Shown here: positions 1 to 8,603 of the stretch, one piece after another
Position numbering within the stretch: position 1 is the first letter of the stretch
How the letters are laid out: every line of letters begins with the position of its first letter
Assembly: GCA_905221605.1 (NCBI GenBank)
Contig: CAJNDS010002336.1
Span: forward strand, 1-55,000
Reading direction: 5' to 3'
Source of the DNA: Symbiodinium natans
Taxonomy: Eukaryota; Sar; Dinophyceae; Suessiales; Symbiodiniaceae
Length of the DNA: 55,000 nucleotides
Translations under genes and position numbers: made by a program
The notes under the pieces: model-generated
What the model was told of the DNA's origin: nothing
Seen by the model: only the letters and a program-made list of their open reading frames with translations
Databases searched by the model: none

Positions 1-600
1 ACCTCCTGGAATCCGTGTCGGCCATCTTGGAAGAGATCAAGCCAAGCTCTTTTGTTCGGGTGCTAGCCATTGACAACAGTAGTGCTGTGGCGATGTACTC
101 TAGTGGCCAAGGCAGCCAAAGAACAAGGCACTTGAAGGTGAGGGCCAGCTACATACTGGCGACAACGGAAGTCGAAACCACTCCTTTCAAATACATCTAA
201 ACGCCAATGAACGCACCGGTTCCAGCGAAGGCGAATAAGCACTACCAAATCAGAATTCCCCAGTGAACGCTGTGAGCGGAATGTCTTGTTGGACAGCACC
301 AAAGCATGGGTAAAACTCAGTTTTGCGAAGGAACGCTAGGGTCAACTTGGCCCTGGCAAACCAACTGAAATCCAATATGTATGTTGGATTCCCCAATGAA
401 CGCATGGGCCAAACAAATCTGCGAAGCCGCTGGCGAACCGAGCCCACCGAAATGCAGGCCGACCGAAGGCACCGAGATGCACGTACAGAGCATTCATCTT
501 CCAAGCCTGGCTACAACCCAGCGCACCGAGATGCACGCACCGAGCGTTCATCTTCGAAGCCCCTGACACCTCTCAACGATGCCTGAACGATCAGAACTGG
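1..600. other. Gene-free start with short degenerate repeats
   Basis: No coding region is supported here. The phrase CCAATGAACGCA and variants recur near 203, 263 and 393. Positions 470-506 and 523-560 are two direct copies, 53 bp apart, of a sequence beginning ACCGAGATGCACG. Short open frames exist on both strands but look like repeat translation. Confidence 0.5.
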
Positions 601-610
601 GCAGTTTTAA

Positions 611-676
611 CGTAAGGCACGCGTGAGGCGCGCGTAAGCTGCGCGTAAGCATCGCGTAAGCTGCGCGTAAGCAGCA
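611..676. repeat. GCGTAAGC short tandem repeat
   Basis: About seven imperfect copies of GCGTAAGC with CTG or AT spacers lie side by side. No gene overlaps them. Confidence 0.75.
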
Positions 677-744
677 ACGGTCTCCGCAAGCCAATCCACG
701 CAGAGCCAAATTGTCTCAGTTGCGCAGTGTGCCGAACGCGTTCT

Positions 745-1262
745 CTGACTTTTTTCAGGATAGATGAGCCCGTTGTGCTATGACTGAAGATTCCGTTGAC
801 CCCCACGTGCGTCCTGATAGCTGAGTATATGTTAATGCTTTACTCGACCCACAGGTTCTCCCGTGTTTATAATGATAGCTGAGTCGCCCGTGCGCTCGAT
901 CCTGCGCGTTCTCCCACGTTTGTCGTGATCGCTGAGTCGCTTGTGCCACACTAGCAGATTCCGCTCGACCATGATTCACCATGATAGCTAAGTCGCCCGT
1001 CTATACATTGGGACCCTGCTCGATCAGGAGTGTTCTCCTGTGTTGTTATGATAACATATGATACCTGAGTCGCTTGTGCAACGAGTTCTCCCGCGATTGT
1101 CAAGATAGCTGGGTACCTTGTGCTATGATTGAAAATTCTGCTTGACCCAGCGCATTCTCCCGCGTTTGTCACGATGGCTGAATCGCCCGTGCTATACGTT
1201 AAGACTTTGTTCGATCCAGCAAATTCTCTCGCGTTTCTCATGATACCTGCGTCACTTGTGCC
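745..1262. repeat. Degenerate minisatellite, about 60-80 bp unit
   Basis: A unit of the form GTTCTCCCGCGTTTGTC...ATGATAGCTGAGTCGCCCGTGCTAT recurs about seven times with variable spacers (near 805, 855, 908, 965, 1030, 1085, 1155 and 1228). Copies differ by substitutions and small indels, so this is an old array. Open frames here are repeat translation. Confidence 0.7.
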
Positions 1263-1336
1263 ATGTTTGCGCAGTGCCCCACATTGCAGATCCGTTTCCC
1301 CCCCATTGAACGCCGAACGGTAACGCCTTCCATGTT

Positions 1337-1810
1337 TTGTCTCCCCAAATGATTTGCTTGAAAAACAACGCCCGGTTTAGGCTTCCACAGTTCACAGTAA
1401 GGGAGGCTGTGACCGAAGGAACACCTGGGGTGCTGCAATTGGCAGATTTGGCCACGAAGACGCTGACGAAGGATCGATTATGGGAACTTCTGGGATTGTG
1501 GGGTTTCATTGGTGGCAAGCTGGCAAGGTTGGCAGGAGCAATAAAGATGAGCGCGATGGTGTCACTTGTGCAGCCGGCCGATGGAGAAACCTTGGCGGGC
1601 AAGGAAGCGATCCAGATGTCTGGAACGGCGGAGCTTTTGGTGGTGAGCACATTGATGTGTATAGCTGCCATTGCTTTCTGGGAGTTCTTGAAGTTCGCAG
1701 CGAAATGGTGCATGAAGCAGTACAAAGCAACGAAGAAGGCAAGAAAGCTGGAGGTTGTCCTACAGACACGTGGTGTCGCAGAACGTGGTATCAGAACATG
1801 GCGCCACTAA
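1337..1810 (+). CDS. Ty1/copia-like Pol C-terminal fragment with membrane tail
   Basis: The 157-residue open frame contains VLQLADLATKTLTKDRLWELLGLWG at about residues 32-56. This resembles the end of the RNase H region of Ty1/copia Pol proteins, where a (Q)LAD..TK.L...R/L..L...G pattern is typical. It is followed by a hydrophobic stretch at about residues 98-120 and a Lys/Arg-rich end. No upstream reverse transcriptase or integrase is visible before 1337, because the preceding DNA is the degenerate minisatellite. The fragment is therefore truncated at its 5' side and probably dead. No long terminal repeat was found after it. The membrane-like tail is seen directly; its relation to the element is inference. 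Confidence 0.55.
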   Translation: MSPQMICLKNNARFRLPQFTVREAVTEGTPGVLQLADLATKTLTKDRLWELLGLWGFIGGKLARLAGAIKMSAMVSLVQPADGETLAGKEAIQMSGTAELLVVSTLMCIAAIAFWEFLKFAAKWCMKQYKATKKARKLEVVLQTRGVAERGIRTWRH

Positions 1811-2265
1811 GCCACCTAGCGCCGTCAGACGTGCCAAAACGTGGCGTCACTTGCTCACGTGGACACGATAGAACGTTGGCCTACGTTCCTAGGTTTCATA
1901 TCATTTCATTATGGATTACTTTTGGGCACAAATGTCGGATCTAGTGGTGGGGTAGAAAATCTATCGGTTTCCGTTCTGACTGGAAACTTTGATCGAAAAA
2001 CTAAGCCACCGAAATTCTATAACATACGTTTATTTAGTATTGGATTTCGGACCAGCAGAGTTATTTGGCTTGCCTTGAAGACTTTTGGGGCAGCTGCAGT
2101 TTGAGAAGCCCAGGTGGCCCCGGAAAGGGCACTGTAGGGTCCTTCTTGAAATCAAGCCAAAGGTCCCAAAATCAAAGTGTGCACCACAGCATGCCGACAT
2201 CCGGGTCCTGGCCCTTGAAGGATGATGCCTTTACAAACCTCGGATGTTTGCTTTTTCTCCTGCAC
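1811..2265. other. No gene seen
   Basis: This stretch follows the copia-like fragment. It holds no convincing exon and no clear long terminal repeat. It may contain the degraded 3' end of the element. Confidence 0.4.
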
Positions 2266-2354
2266 AGGCACAGTGGCACAGTGGCACAGTGGCACAGTGG
2301 CACAGTGGCACAGTGGCACAGTGGCACAGTGGCACAGTGGCACAGTGGCACAGG
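2266..2354. repeat. (TGGCACAG)n octamer tandem repeat
   Basis: About eleven near-perfect copies of the 8-bp unit TGGCACAG. Because 8 is not a multiple of 3, all frames read the same eight-residue repeat, which explains the artificial open frames on both strands. Confidence 0.95.
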
Positions 2355-2953
2355 GCGGTGAGAAGCCTCAGCAGGGTTTCCTGGTCTGAACCAGACCCAG
2401 CATCAAGATCTTTGCATTTGCCCCAGAGGTTCGGGAAACAATGTTTGGCATTAGGTTTCTTACTGCGGTGCGATATGGCTCGCCTCGCCTTCGTCCGTCT
2501 CAAAAAGAAAGGCATCTCCAGCTGATTCTTGAGCTGATCGGCGTCGCTGCGATCAGCACGGCCACCTCTCATCAAATCATGCCTCCTGCTTTCGCAAAAA
2601 TGTTAGAATGATGTCAATGTCGCATGACCCAAAACATGACGAGCTGAACAGGCAAAGCTCTATAGTCTATAGTGGCTAAAGAAGACTACGAAGGTGGTCG
2701 AGCCTACAGTCTTGATCCCAGGCAAGGGTGGCCAAGCGTTGCTAGAAAGCAGCTGAACAAATTCGTCAGATTCCGTCAGACCAGTCCACAGCGATCAAGA
2801 GAAACGTCATGCCGGGCCTGCTCACGCTCACGGCACACTGCCTCGCCGCACCTTCACCTTTCAGTAACGGCATTCCGCATCATGTCAAGTTGTCACCGTG
2901 CCGGCGAGAGCATGGCGGCTTGCCCCTTAGCTGCCATGAACCCTGCACAGTGA

Positions 2954-3215
2954 GGCCGCCACCAGTGGGGCGAGGTTGTCCCGCAAGTCCAGCGTCCAGC
3001 GTGGCTCGAATCCCACGGCGTGAGCTTCGACAGCAAACGTGTTTTTTCGAGGGAAGCGGTAGGGAAGTGCTCCTTAAAGTTCATACTGGCAAGGAAGAAC
3101 ACCAAAGATGAGGAGCAGTGGCACCTGAGAGCCACAGCCAGGAAGACAGCTTCAGCGAACAGATCTGGGACATATGAATGGAGCAATGGCAAGATCAAGA
3201 TGCTTCGCCGGAAAT
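2954..3215 (+). CDS. Likely exon of an unrecognised + strand gene (exon a)
   Basis: After a GTGAG|GCC acceptor the frame is open for about 88 codons, reads like ordinary protein (WLESHGVSFDSKRVFSREA, then a Lys/Arg-rich second half), and reaches TGA at 3229. A GC donor in AAATGCCAAG|GCCTGT ends the exon one base into a codon, which matches the phase needed by the exon at 4017. No domain is recognised. The splice choice is inference from phase and from the AG|G and GC patterns seen in the better-supported gene at 21.5-33.5 kb. It could instead be a terminal exon ending at 3229. Confidence 0.4.
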
Positions 3216-4016
3216 GCCAAGGCCTGTGACGATGAGGGTCGGTGGACAACTTTTTGCCTACGTCTTGGATGCCCGAGTAGCAGTCCATCCCGCCTCCAGT
3301 AAGAGGACCAGCAGCCCTCTGACACAAATTGCAACTTTCTGCCCTGTGCGCCTCATCCGCAAGCTGGCCCGACGTGTCCTGAAATGGTATGGAGGACAAG
3401 GTGGCTTCCAAATACCAAGGTTTTCGAATTTCTCAAACCCCAAGTCCCCAAGTCCACCTTGGAATATCCGAAGCTTAAAAAAAGAATATACGAGTATCCC
3501 AGTAGCAACGCAGTCCCGCTGTTGTCCATCCTGACAGCCTCACTGTGGCGCATGCTCGCAGTATCTCATTGGCACTCATCGAAAAGCCTTTACCAAGTAC
3601 TGCAGCTCACGCTCTCACGACCCCCAGGACAACTAATATCAACCAACGCAAGAGGCCAAAGCAAAGAAACTCCACTGCAGAGCGTGCAGCGAGTGCGCAC
3701 CGCACCAAGGAATGGCCTGTCTCCTCAGACAGTTGACAGCAGCAGAAAGGAACACGAAGTAGGCACGAGACAAGACATGGCAAGTGCAATGCTCTAGCCG
3801 CAGCTTCCCAACTGTCCCGATGCTTGAAGCGAGCAAAATTGTCCAGACGATGTTGTCCACCTGCTGCTGCGTCTGCCAGGATTAGGTCGCCCAATAGGCT
3901 GCCACTCCAAAGCTCGTCTAAACCCACTTTGCATTAGGTAAGTTGGCAACATGCCTCGCAAAGTTACAATAGGAAAGGGATGCAAGCAAAGTTCTCCCCG
4001 CGTTGGGCAGGGCTTT
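3216..4016. other. Probable intron or intergenic stretch
   Basis: No convincing exon. A + strand patch near 3350-3405 (RLIRKLARRVLKWYGGQ) could be coding but has no supported boundaries. Confidence 0.3.
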
Positions 4017-4221
4017 CATGTTCCACTGGTGTAAATTATGTTGTGCCAAGGCACGTGCCATGGGATACTCGAAGGAGGAGGTTCAGACCGCTCTCGCACA
4101 GCTGCAACGTGTCCAAGCGAATCCTGTTCTCTCATCCAAAGGCTACAAGTCAACCAGCGATAACCGGCGTGATTACGAAAGAAAGGCAAACATGCAAGGG
4201 CCTTCACTAGGTTCTAGATGA
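4017..4221 (+). CDS. Likely exon of the same gene, Cys-rich with UBA-like helix (exon b)
   Basis: After the acceptor TTGGGCAG|GG the frame reads AFMFHWCKLCCAKARAMGYS followed by KEEVQTALAQLQ, and ends at TGA 4219-4221. The CxxCC cluster could bind metal. The MGYSKEEVQTALAQL pattern resembles a UBA/CUE-type helix pair, but the match is short. The phase agrees with exon a (joint codon GGG). Whether other exons lie between 3216 and 4016 cannot be told. An alternative acceptor at CACTAG|GTT (4209) opens a different short frame (DEPAVDILGSGQPFGRG) that stops near 4327. Confidence 0.45.
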
Positions 4222-4740
4222 ACCAGCTGTCGACATTCTTGGATCTGGACAGCCTTTTGGACGAGGCAAAGCAAAGGAACCACGATGTCCACCACGAGAG
4301 CAACATCCTTCCGTCAACACCGAATGAGTTTGCACAGCCCTGAGGTGCACATGAACTGCGAGCGAATCCTCCCCTGCAAGGCCATGTGTCATTCTGCAGA
4401 GCATTCGGTGGCTTGCTTCAGAAGTGGAATTCGACTGGCCATTTCGCCGCAGAAGCCAGAGAGGATCAGGGAGGGGGAGCTTCTACAATGCAAACACCGG
4501 AGCTGCTGAGCCCTTGGCGCCCATGTTAACAACGAACAGGCAGTAAGTCTCTCAGCATGCGCGCATGCCAGCACTGATTTGCGGTGCACATGGCCAACGA
4601 AGAAGTCTTGCTGTAAAAGCGTTTCAGCATTTGACAGGCCTAATGGTCATCTAGCTATCCATGATAGCTCAGGCCAAGCAGCGCGGACGATTCGATCGCC
4701 AGCGTGAGCTGCAGCTGCAGCTATAGTCAGCTATAGCAGC
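4222..4740. other. No gene seen
   Basis: Ordinary-composition DNA with short open frames on both strands, none with a domain or convincing splice sites. Confidence 0.35.
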
Positions 4741-4754
4741 CACTCAAATCACCA

Positions 4755-5110
4755 GTTGGAAGCTATCCGGGCGCGAAACACGAACTGCAGTCAACTCAGC
4801 AGTGGATTCGGCACAGGATGCCACTGAACACAAAAACATGCACCTACCAGTCACGACAGCTCCCGAGCGGCAGTGACCGCATCTCAAATGCTCTTCCTCT
4901 TCAATCCCTGAGTGCTGTCGCGGCTGTTCGACCTAGAATCGGGCAGCTTGGCTGGAGCAGTAATCTGCGCTTGTGGTTTAACCAGAAGCCGATTTGCAAG
5001 CAGCCAGCCCCCGATAGAATTGTGACAACCTGGCCGGACGATAAATTGTGATTACATACAGATGTACCTTCTGTTTCTTCACTTCTTCCTTCAAACTAAT
5101 TTGCAGGTGA
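4755..5110 (+). repeat. Dispersed repeat family, copy 1
   Basis: This copy shares ordered blocks with 5167-5425 (GCAGTGGATTCGGCACAGG; ACTGAACACAAAAA) and with 6390-6780 (TCAGTGCTGTCACGGCT; AGCCAGCCCTCCGATAGA; CAAACTAATT). No coding potential is evident. It may be a decayed non-coding mobile element. Confidence 0.55.
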
Positions 5111-5166
5111 GCCGTAGCTGCCTAAAATCACTAAAGTTACTAAAGCTCGTGTCCCAGCCCTTCTGC

Positions 5167-5425
5167 AGCTGGGAACTATCCAGTGAAATTGAAGCACGAA
5201 ACGCACACTGCCAGAAGTCTCAACGCAGCAGTGGATTTGGCACAGGCTGTCACGGAACACAAAAAATGTACTCGACTGCTTGCAAGTAGCAGTGATCGCA
5301 CTGGGGTGGAGCGGGGTGGAGCAAGCTTCCCCTTCAATCCCTCTGTCCGTATGCGATCGGATTGTCATTGCTGAAGAGGAAGTGCCCTGTGCAGCAGCAA
5401 ATGGACCTTCTGCTTGCATCACTTT
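5167..5425 (+). repeat. Dispersed repeat family, copy 2
   Basis: It aligns to copy 1 through GCAGCAGTGGATTTGGCACAG, CACGGAACACAAAAA and CCCCTTCAATCCCTC. It shares GTGCCCTGTG..GCA..AATGGA with copy 3. It lacks the middle block found in copies 1 and 3. Confidence 0.5.
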
Positions 5426-5664
5426 CGGTCTTCAAATCCGCGAAGACCCCAGGCCCAGGGCGCTTGCTCAGGGAACTCCTTGTCCGTTGTGGTACCATCT
5501 GTGATCCTTTCTTTTGTGGAAGCTATGGACTCCTGTAGACCTCCCGACAAGCCTCCCTCTACCCCGTTTGGCCCTTTGCTATGGACCTCCTTTTGAACCC
5601 TGTATTAGTCACTCCGGGGTTTACAGCCCTATGGACTCCTGTCAGTTTCTGTTCTCCCAAACTC

Positions 5665-5930
5665 TCTCTGTGTCCCTCTCTGCCCTCTTTGTGCCACCCT
5701 TCCTCCCTCTGTGTGCCTCTCTGCCTCCCTCTCTGTATCCCTCTCTGCCTCTTTGTCACACCCCTCCCTCCCTCTCTGCCTCCCTCTCTGTGTCCCCTCT
5801 CTGCCCTCTTTGTCCCACCCCTCCCTCCCTCTCTGCCGTTTTTGTCCTACCCCTCCCGCTCTCTCTTTCTGTCCCTCTCTCAGTGTCACCCTCAGTCCTT
5901 CCCTCTCTGTCTCTGTCCCTCGAACAATTC
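5665..5930. repeat. C/T-rich tandem array (CCCTCTCTGCCTC units)
   Basis: A polypyrimidine array of CCCTCTCTG, CCTCCCTCTCTGTGTC and CTTTGTCACACC variants. Open frames of 120-176 codons run through it on both strands only because it has few stop triplets. They are not genes. Confidence 0.9.
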
Positions 5931-6389
5931 CGGAAGTCAGCTCCTGAAGTGCTCTCCTGGACATGTGAACATGTGTCATGGACATCTAACAAAGAGCCCT
6001 CGAAGTGCTCAAATGAACATGCGAGATCAGTCGAATGAAAAGAGTCTAGACTCTACAGCTCTCACCCAAGAAATGCAGCATGCTCGTGCGAAAGCCCGGA
6101 AGAAGAGGTAGCGGACGGGCATATCACAAGTTTTTTGGCTGAACGCGCTAAAGCGACGAGGGTGCCATGGATCCAATCGGGTGTGAGCAAAACTGCTTTG
6201 AATCAGTGACGGCAAGAGAGAGATAGAGAGAGAGCGGCCCCTGTGAATCTACCGACCCACCTCTGCCCCTTTGCTACGGATCTCCTCTGAACTCTGCATG
6301 GACCACGTTGCACGCTGGGAAAAAAACTGCATCCGCCGCGCCTGCAGGCCGGCCGAGGCGGGCCGCGTCAGCGCGAATATTAAATACCA
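5931..6389. other. No gene seen
   Basis: A short GA run lies at 6208-6233. Otherwise nothing is supported. Confidence 0.35.
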
Positions 6390-6766
6390 GTGTGAGCCGC
6401 AGCTGCGGCTACACCAGGGATGCTGCTGCTGCACAACAAAATTGCATGCAACCTAATTACCACCCCCAACTGGCAGAGATCCAATCTGAACTGCCCTGGT
6501 TTCAAGCGGAGCAAGCTCTTCCTGTTCAAGCTCTCTCAGTGCTGTCACGGCTCTTCGTTCTAGAAACGGGCAACTTGGCCCGTTGCCGTAATCTGAGCTA
6601 TCCTCCTGGTGTAATCAACTACAAGCATTTCCAGTATGCATGCAGCCAGCCCTCCGATAGAGTTGCGATTGCATACTATTGTTAAGCACGTCGATGTTCA
6701 TGGCTGAACATGAAGGGCCCTGTGTAGCGAATGGATCGTCTGTTTGGGTCACTTTCTTCCTGCAAA
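6390..6766 (+). repeat. Dispersed repeat family, copy 3
   Basis: It carries the middle and right blocks of copy 1 (CAGTGCTGTCACGGCT..TTCG, GCAGCCAGCCCTCCGATAGA, CAAACTAATT). It runs up to the 3' end of the - strand gene at 6767. Confidence 0.5.
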
Positions 6767-7700
6767 CTAATTACCAGGGCCCGCTGTATTCTGCCCCATG
6801 TTCAGTTCGTTGAGCTTCTTCTGCACCTGCACAAGACACGCTCTTCGGTAACAACAGCCGTCGCCACAGCAAGCATCAAGCAATCCAGCCTTGTTGAAAT
6901 CATCTTGCAACATGCTCAAGCTTTTATTTCCGGGCTGCGATTCCCAATGATGCGGACGGACAGTGCCCTGCTCTGCATCCCAGCGCCCGGTCACATAGAC
7001 ATTGCCCGTTACCGCCTCTTCTTGCACTCTCAGGTACAGAGTGCCTTCGAAGCCACCCGGGTTTTCCACCTTCACATCCGTATCCGCAACATAATCATCG
7101 TGGTTGATCCTCCAAACGCTAACATTCCGAAACTCGCGGTCATGGGCCTCCATGATCATTTGCTGTTCGTCGATGTGCACAATGGGCCGGTAGGGCGTCA
7201 ATGGGTTGGTGAGGAGGTGCGTCTTGTCGATAAATGACAGCACCCTGGCATTCTCAGTATTGCCATTAGTATTGCCATTGCCACCGTTGATCTTTTTTCC
7301 CGACTTCTCGTCCTTGGTCAGGAATAGCTGCAAAATGTTCTGATTGTTCTGACTCTCTGTGAGCCGGTACTTCGCATGGTCCGCTGCTGACTTCCAAACC
7401 CCGTCACCGTTCAGGTGGTACGTGTGATTGCACTCAAAGTTGTCGGTCAGCTCAACTGTGGGGTTGGTCATGAGTTTGGCTTCGATGTTCTGGCAATATG
7501 TCTTCCAAAGCTCTGTGGCTTCGACTTGATTGGCCTCGAAACGCGGAACAGGAAATGTGGCCATGGACATGTAAGAGCCCACAATCACATGCACCCCATG
7601 GCCTTTGGTTTTAATTTTCCTTTCACCAGATCTCCGTCTCGTCGATCCTCCACGTCGACCAAGTCGAAATCCAGCACTTCAAGGATGCCTTCCAGAAGCG
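6767..7700 (-). CDS. Last exon of unrecognised protein (with one apparent frameshift)
   Basis: The exon starts after an AG|G acceptor (GTCATGAG|GCGCTTC) in phase 0 with the preceding exon. It reads ALLEGILEVLDFDLVDVED for about 35 codons, then breaks frame by one base at a run of four G (plus-strand C at 7594-7597), and continues as VHVIVGSYMSMATFPVPRF to TAG at 6767. Features include a Gly/Asn linker (NGGNGNTNGNT), a likely beta-rich region (GTLYLRVQEEAVTGNVYVTG) and a Cys-rich tail (CCGDGCCYRRAC). No family is recognised. Sense reads well on both sides of the break, so a sequencing or assembly error in the homopolymer or a recent mutation is likelier than an intron. A GTAATTAG donor-like sequence overlaps the stop, so further exons are possible. 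Confidence 0.6.
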
Positions 7701-7766
7701 CCTCATGACTCTCAGCTTTCCTTAGAAACAAACACGCAGCACATCGCAGCTCATACAAATCGGAAC

Positions 7767-8303
7767 CTTAAGCAACTCAACAAATTGCAGCCCAAGCGTC
7801 TGCTTGGCGTCGGAGTGCGGTTTGTTCTCCCGCACCTCCCGCAAGAAGATCAGGGTTCGAAGCAAGCAATGATTGTCGGCATGGTCGATGGTGTCCCCAA
7901 TGGCTGTCGGGTATGCGTGGAAGCTTTGGTCGCGCCAATTGGTCTTCACTACGAAATCGCCACCTTCGCCCAGATCCTGCTTGAACCCAGCATTTGCCAT
8001 AATATTGACACCATCCCCATACTCGAGGCCTTGTAACCAAATCTTCGCTGCCATCTCTTCCGCCTTATCGTCGTCGATCTCTCGCAAAGCCTCACATGCC
8101 ACGTCCATCATCTCATCGTCCATCTCATCGCCTATCTGTGGGTCACAATCCACCGATTGCATTTTGGACTGCCTTGCGGTGTTGCGGACTAAGAGGCTCT
8201 GCATTGTGGACTGCCTTTTGGCAGCCTGGAGGCTCTGGATCTTTCTGGCGATGGCATCAATCGCTTGTGAATCTTCGACGAAGCGGCGGTCTCGCCTGCG
8301 CAC
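7767..8303 (-). CDS. Internal exon of the same unrecognised protein
   Basis: A 179-codon exon in phase 0 at both ends. The acceptor is CTCCAGCAG|GTGCGC and the donor is CTTAAG|GTTCCG. The start is Arg- and Gln-rich and probably helical (RRRDRRFVEDSQAIDAIARK). An acidic stretch follows (DEMDDEMMDVACEALREIDD), then IWLQGLEYGDGVNIMANAGF. No domain is recognised. It joins in frame to the exon at 7700 (..LQFVELLK then ALLEGIL..). The 5' exons are not identified. The possible exon at 13.3 kb and those inside the 8.6-11.9 kb repeats lie on the same strand upstream and could belong to it, but this is not shown. Confidence 0.65.
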
Positions 8304-8603
8304 CTGCTGGAGACTCGTTCAATTTGCTTGCGCTGTGACGTTGTTATGTACAAAGCTCCGGTACCTACATGAACATAGTGCCATTTGTGCAGGGGATGTG
8401 GGAAAGTTGTAACCGTCAGAAGAAAAAGGGGTTTGACACCACGAACAACCCACTCTACTCCTTTAACATGCCGCTGTACGATGTAGCTCTGTGTGTGTGT
8501 ATGTCTGTGAGTGACTGTGCTGGCGTACTTTTTGCGAAAAGCAACTTTTCTGGTCGGTTTTCCCGCTAACCTGGAAGACGCACCGTGTGACAGCTTAGGT
8601 GAG

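Noticed and set aside
2231-2575. - strand exon reading DQLKNQLEMPFFLRRTKARR
   Set aside because: Half of the frame is octamer repeat and no splice sites could be supported, so it was left out of the gene list.
5514-6111. 174- and 176-codon + strand frames
   Set aside because: Translation of the C/T-rich array; overlapping frames on both strands have the same low-complexity look.
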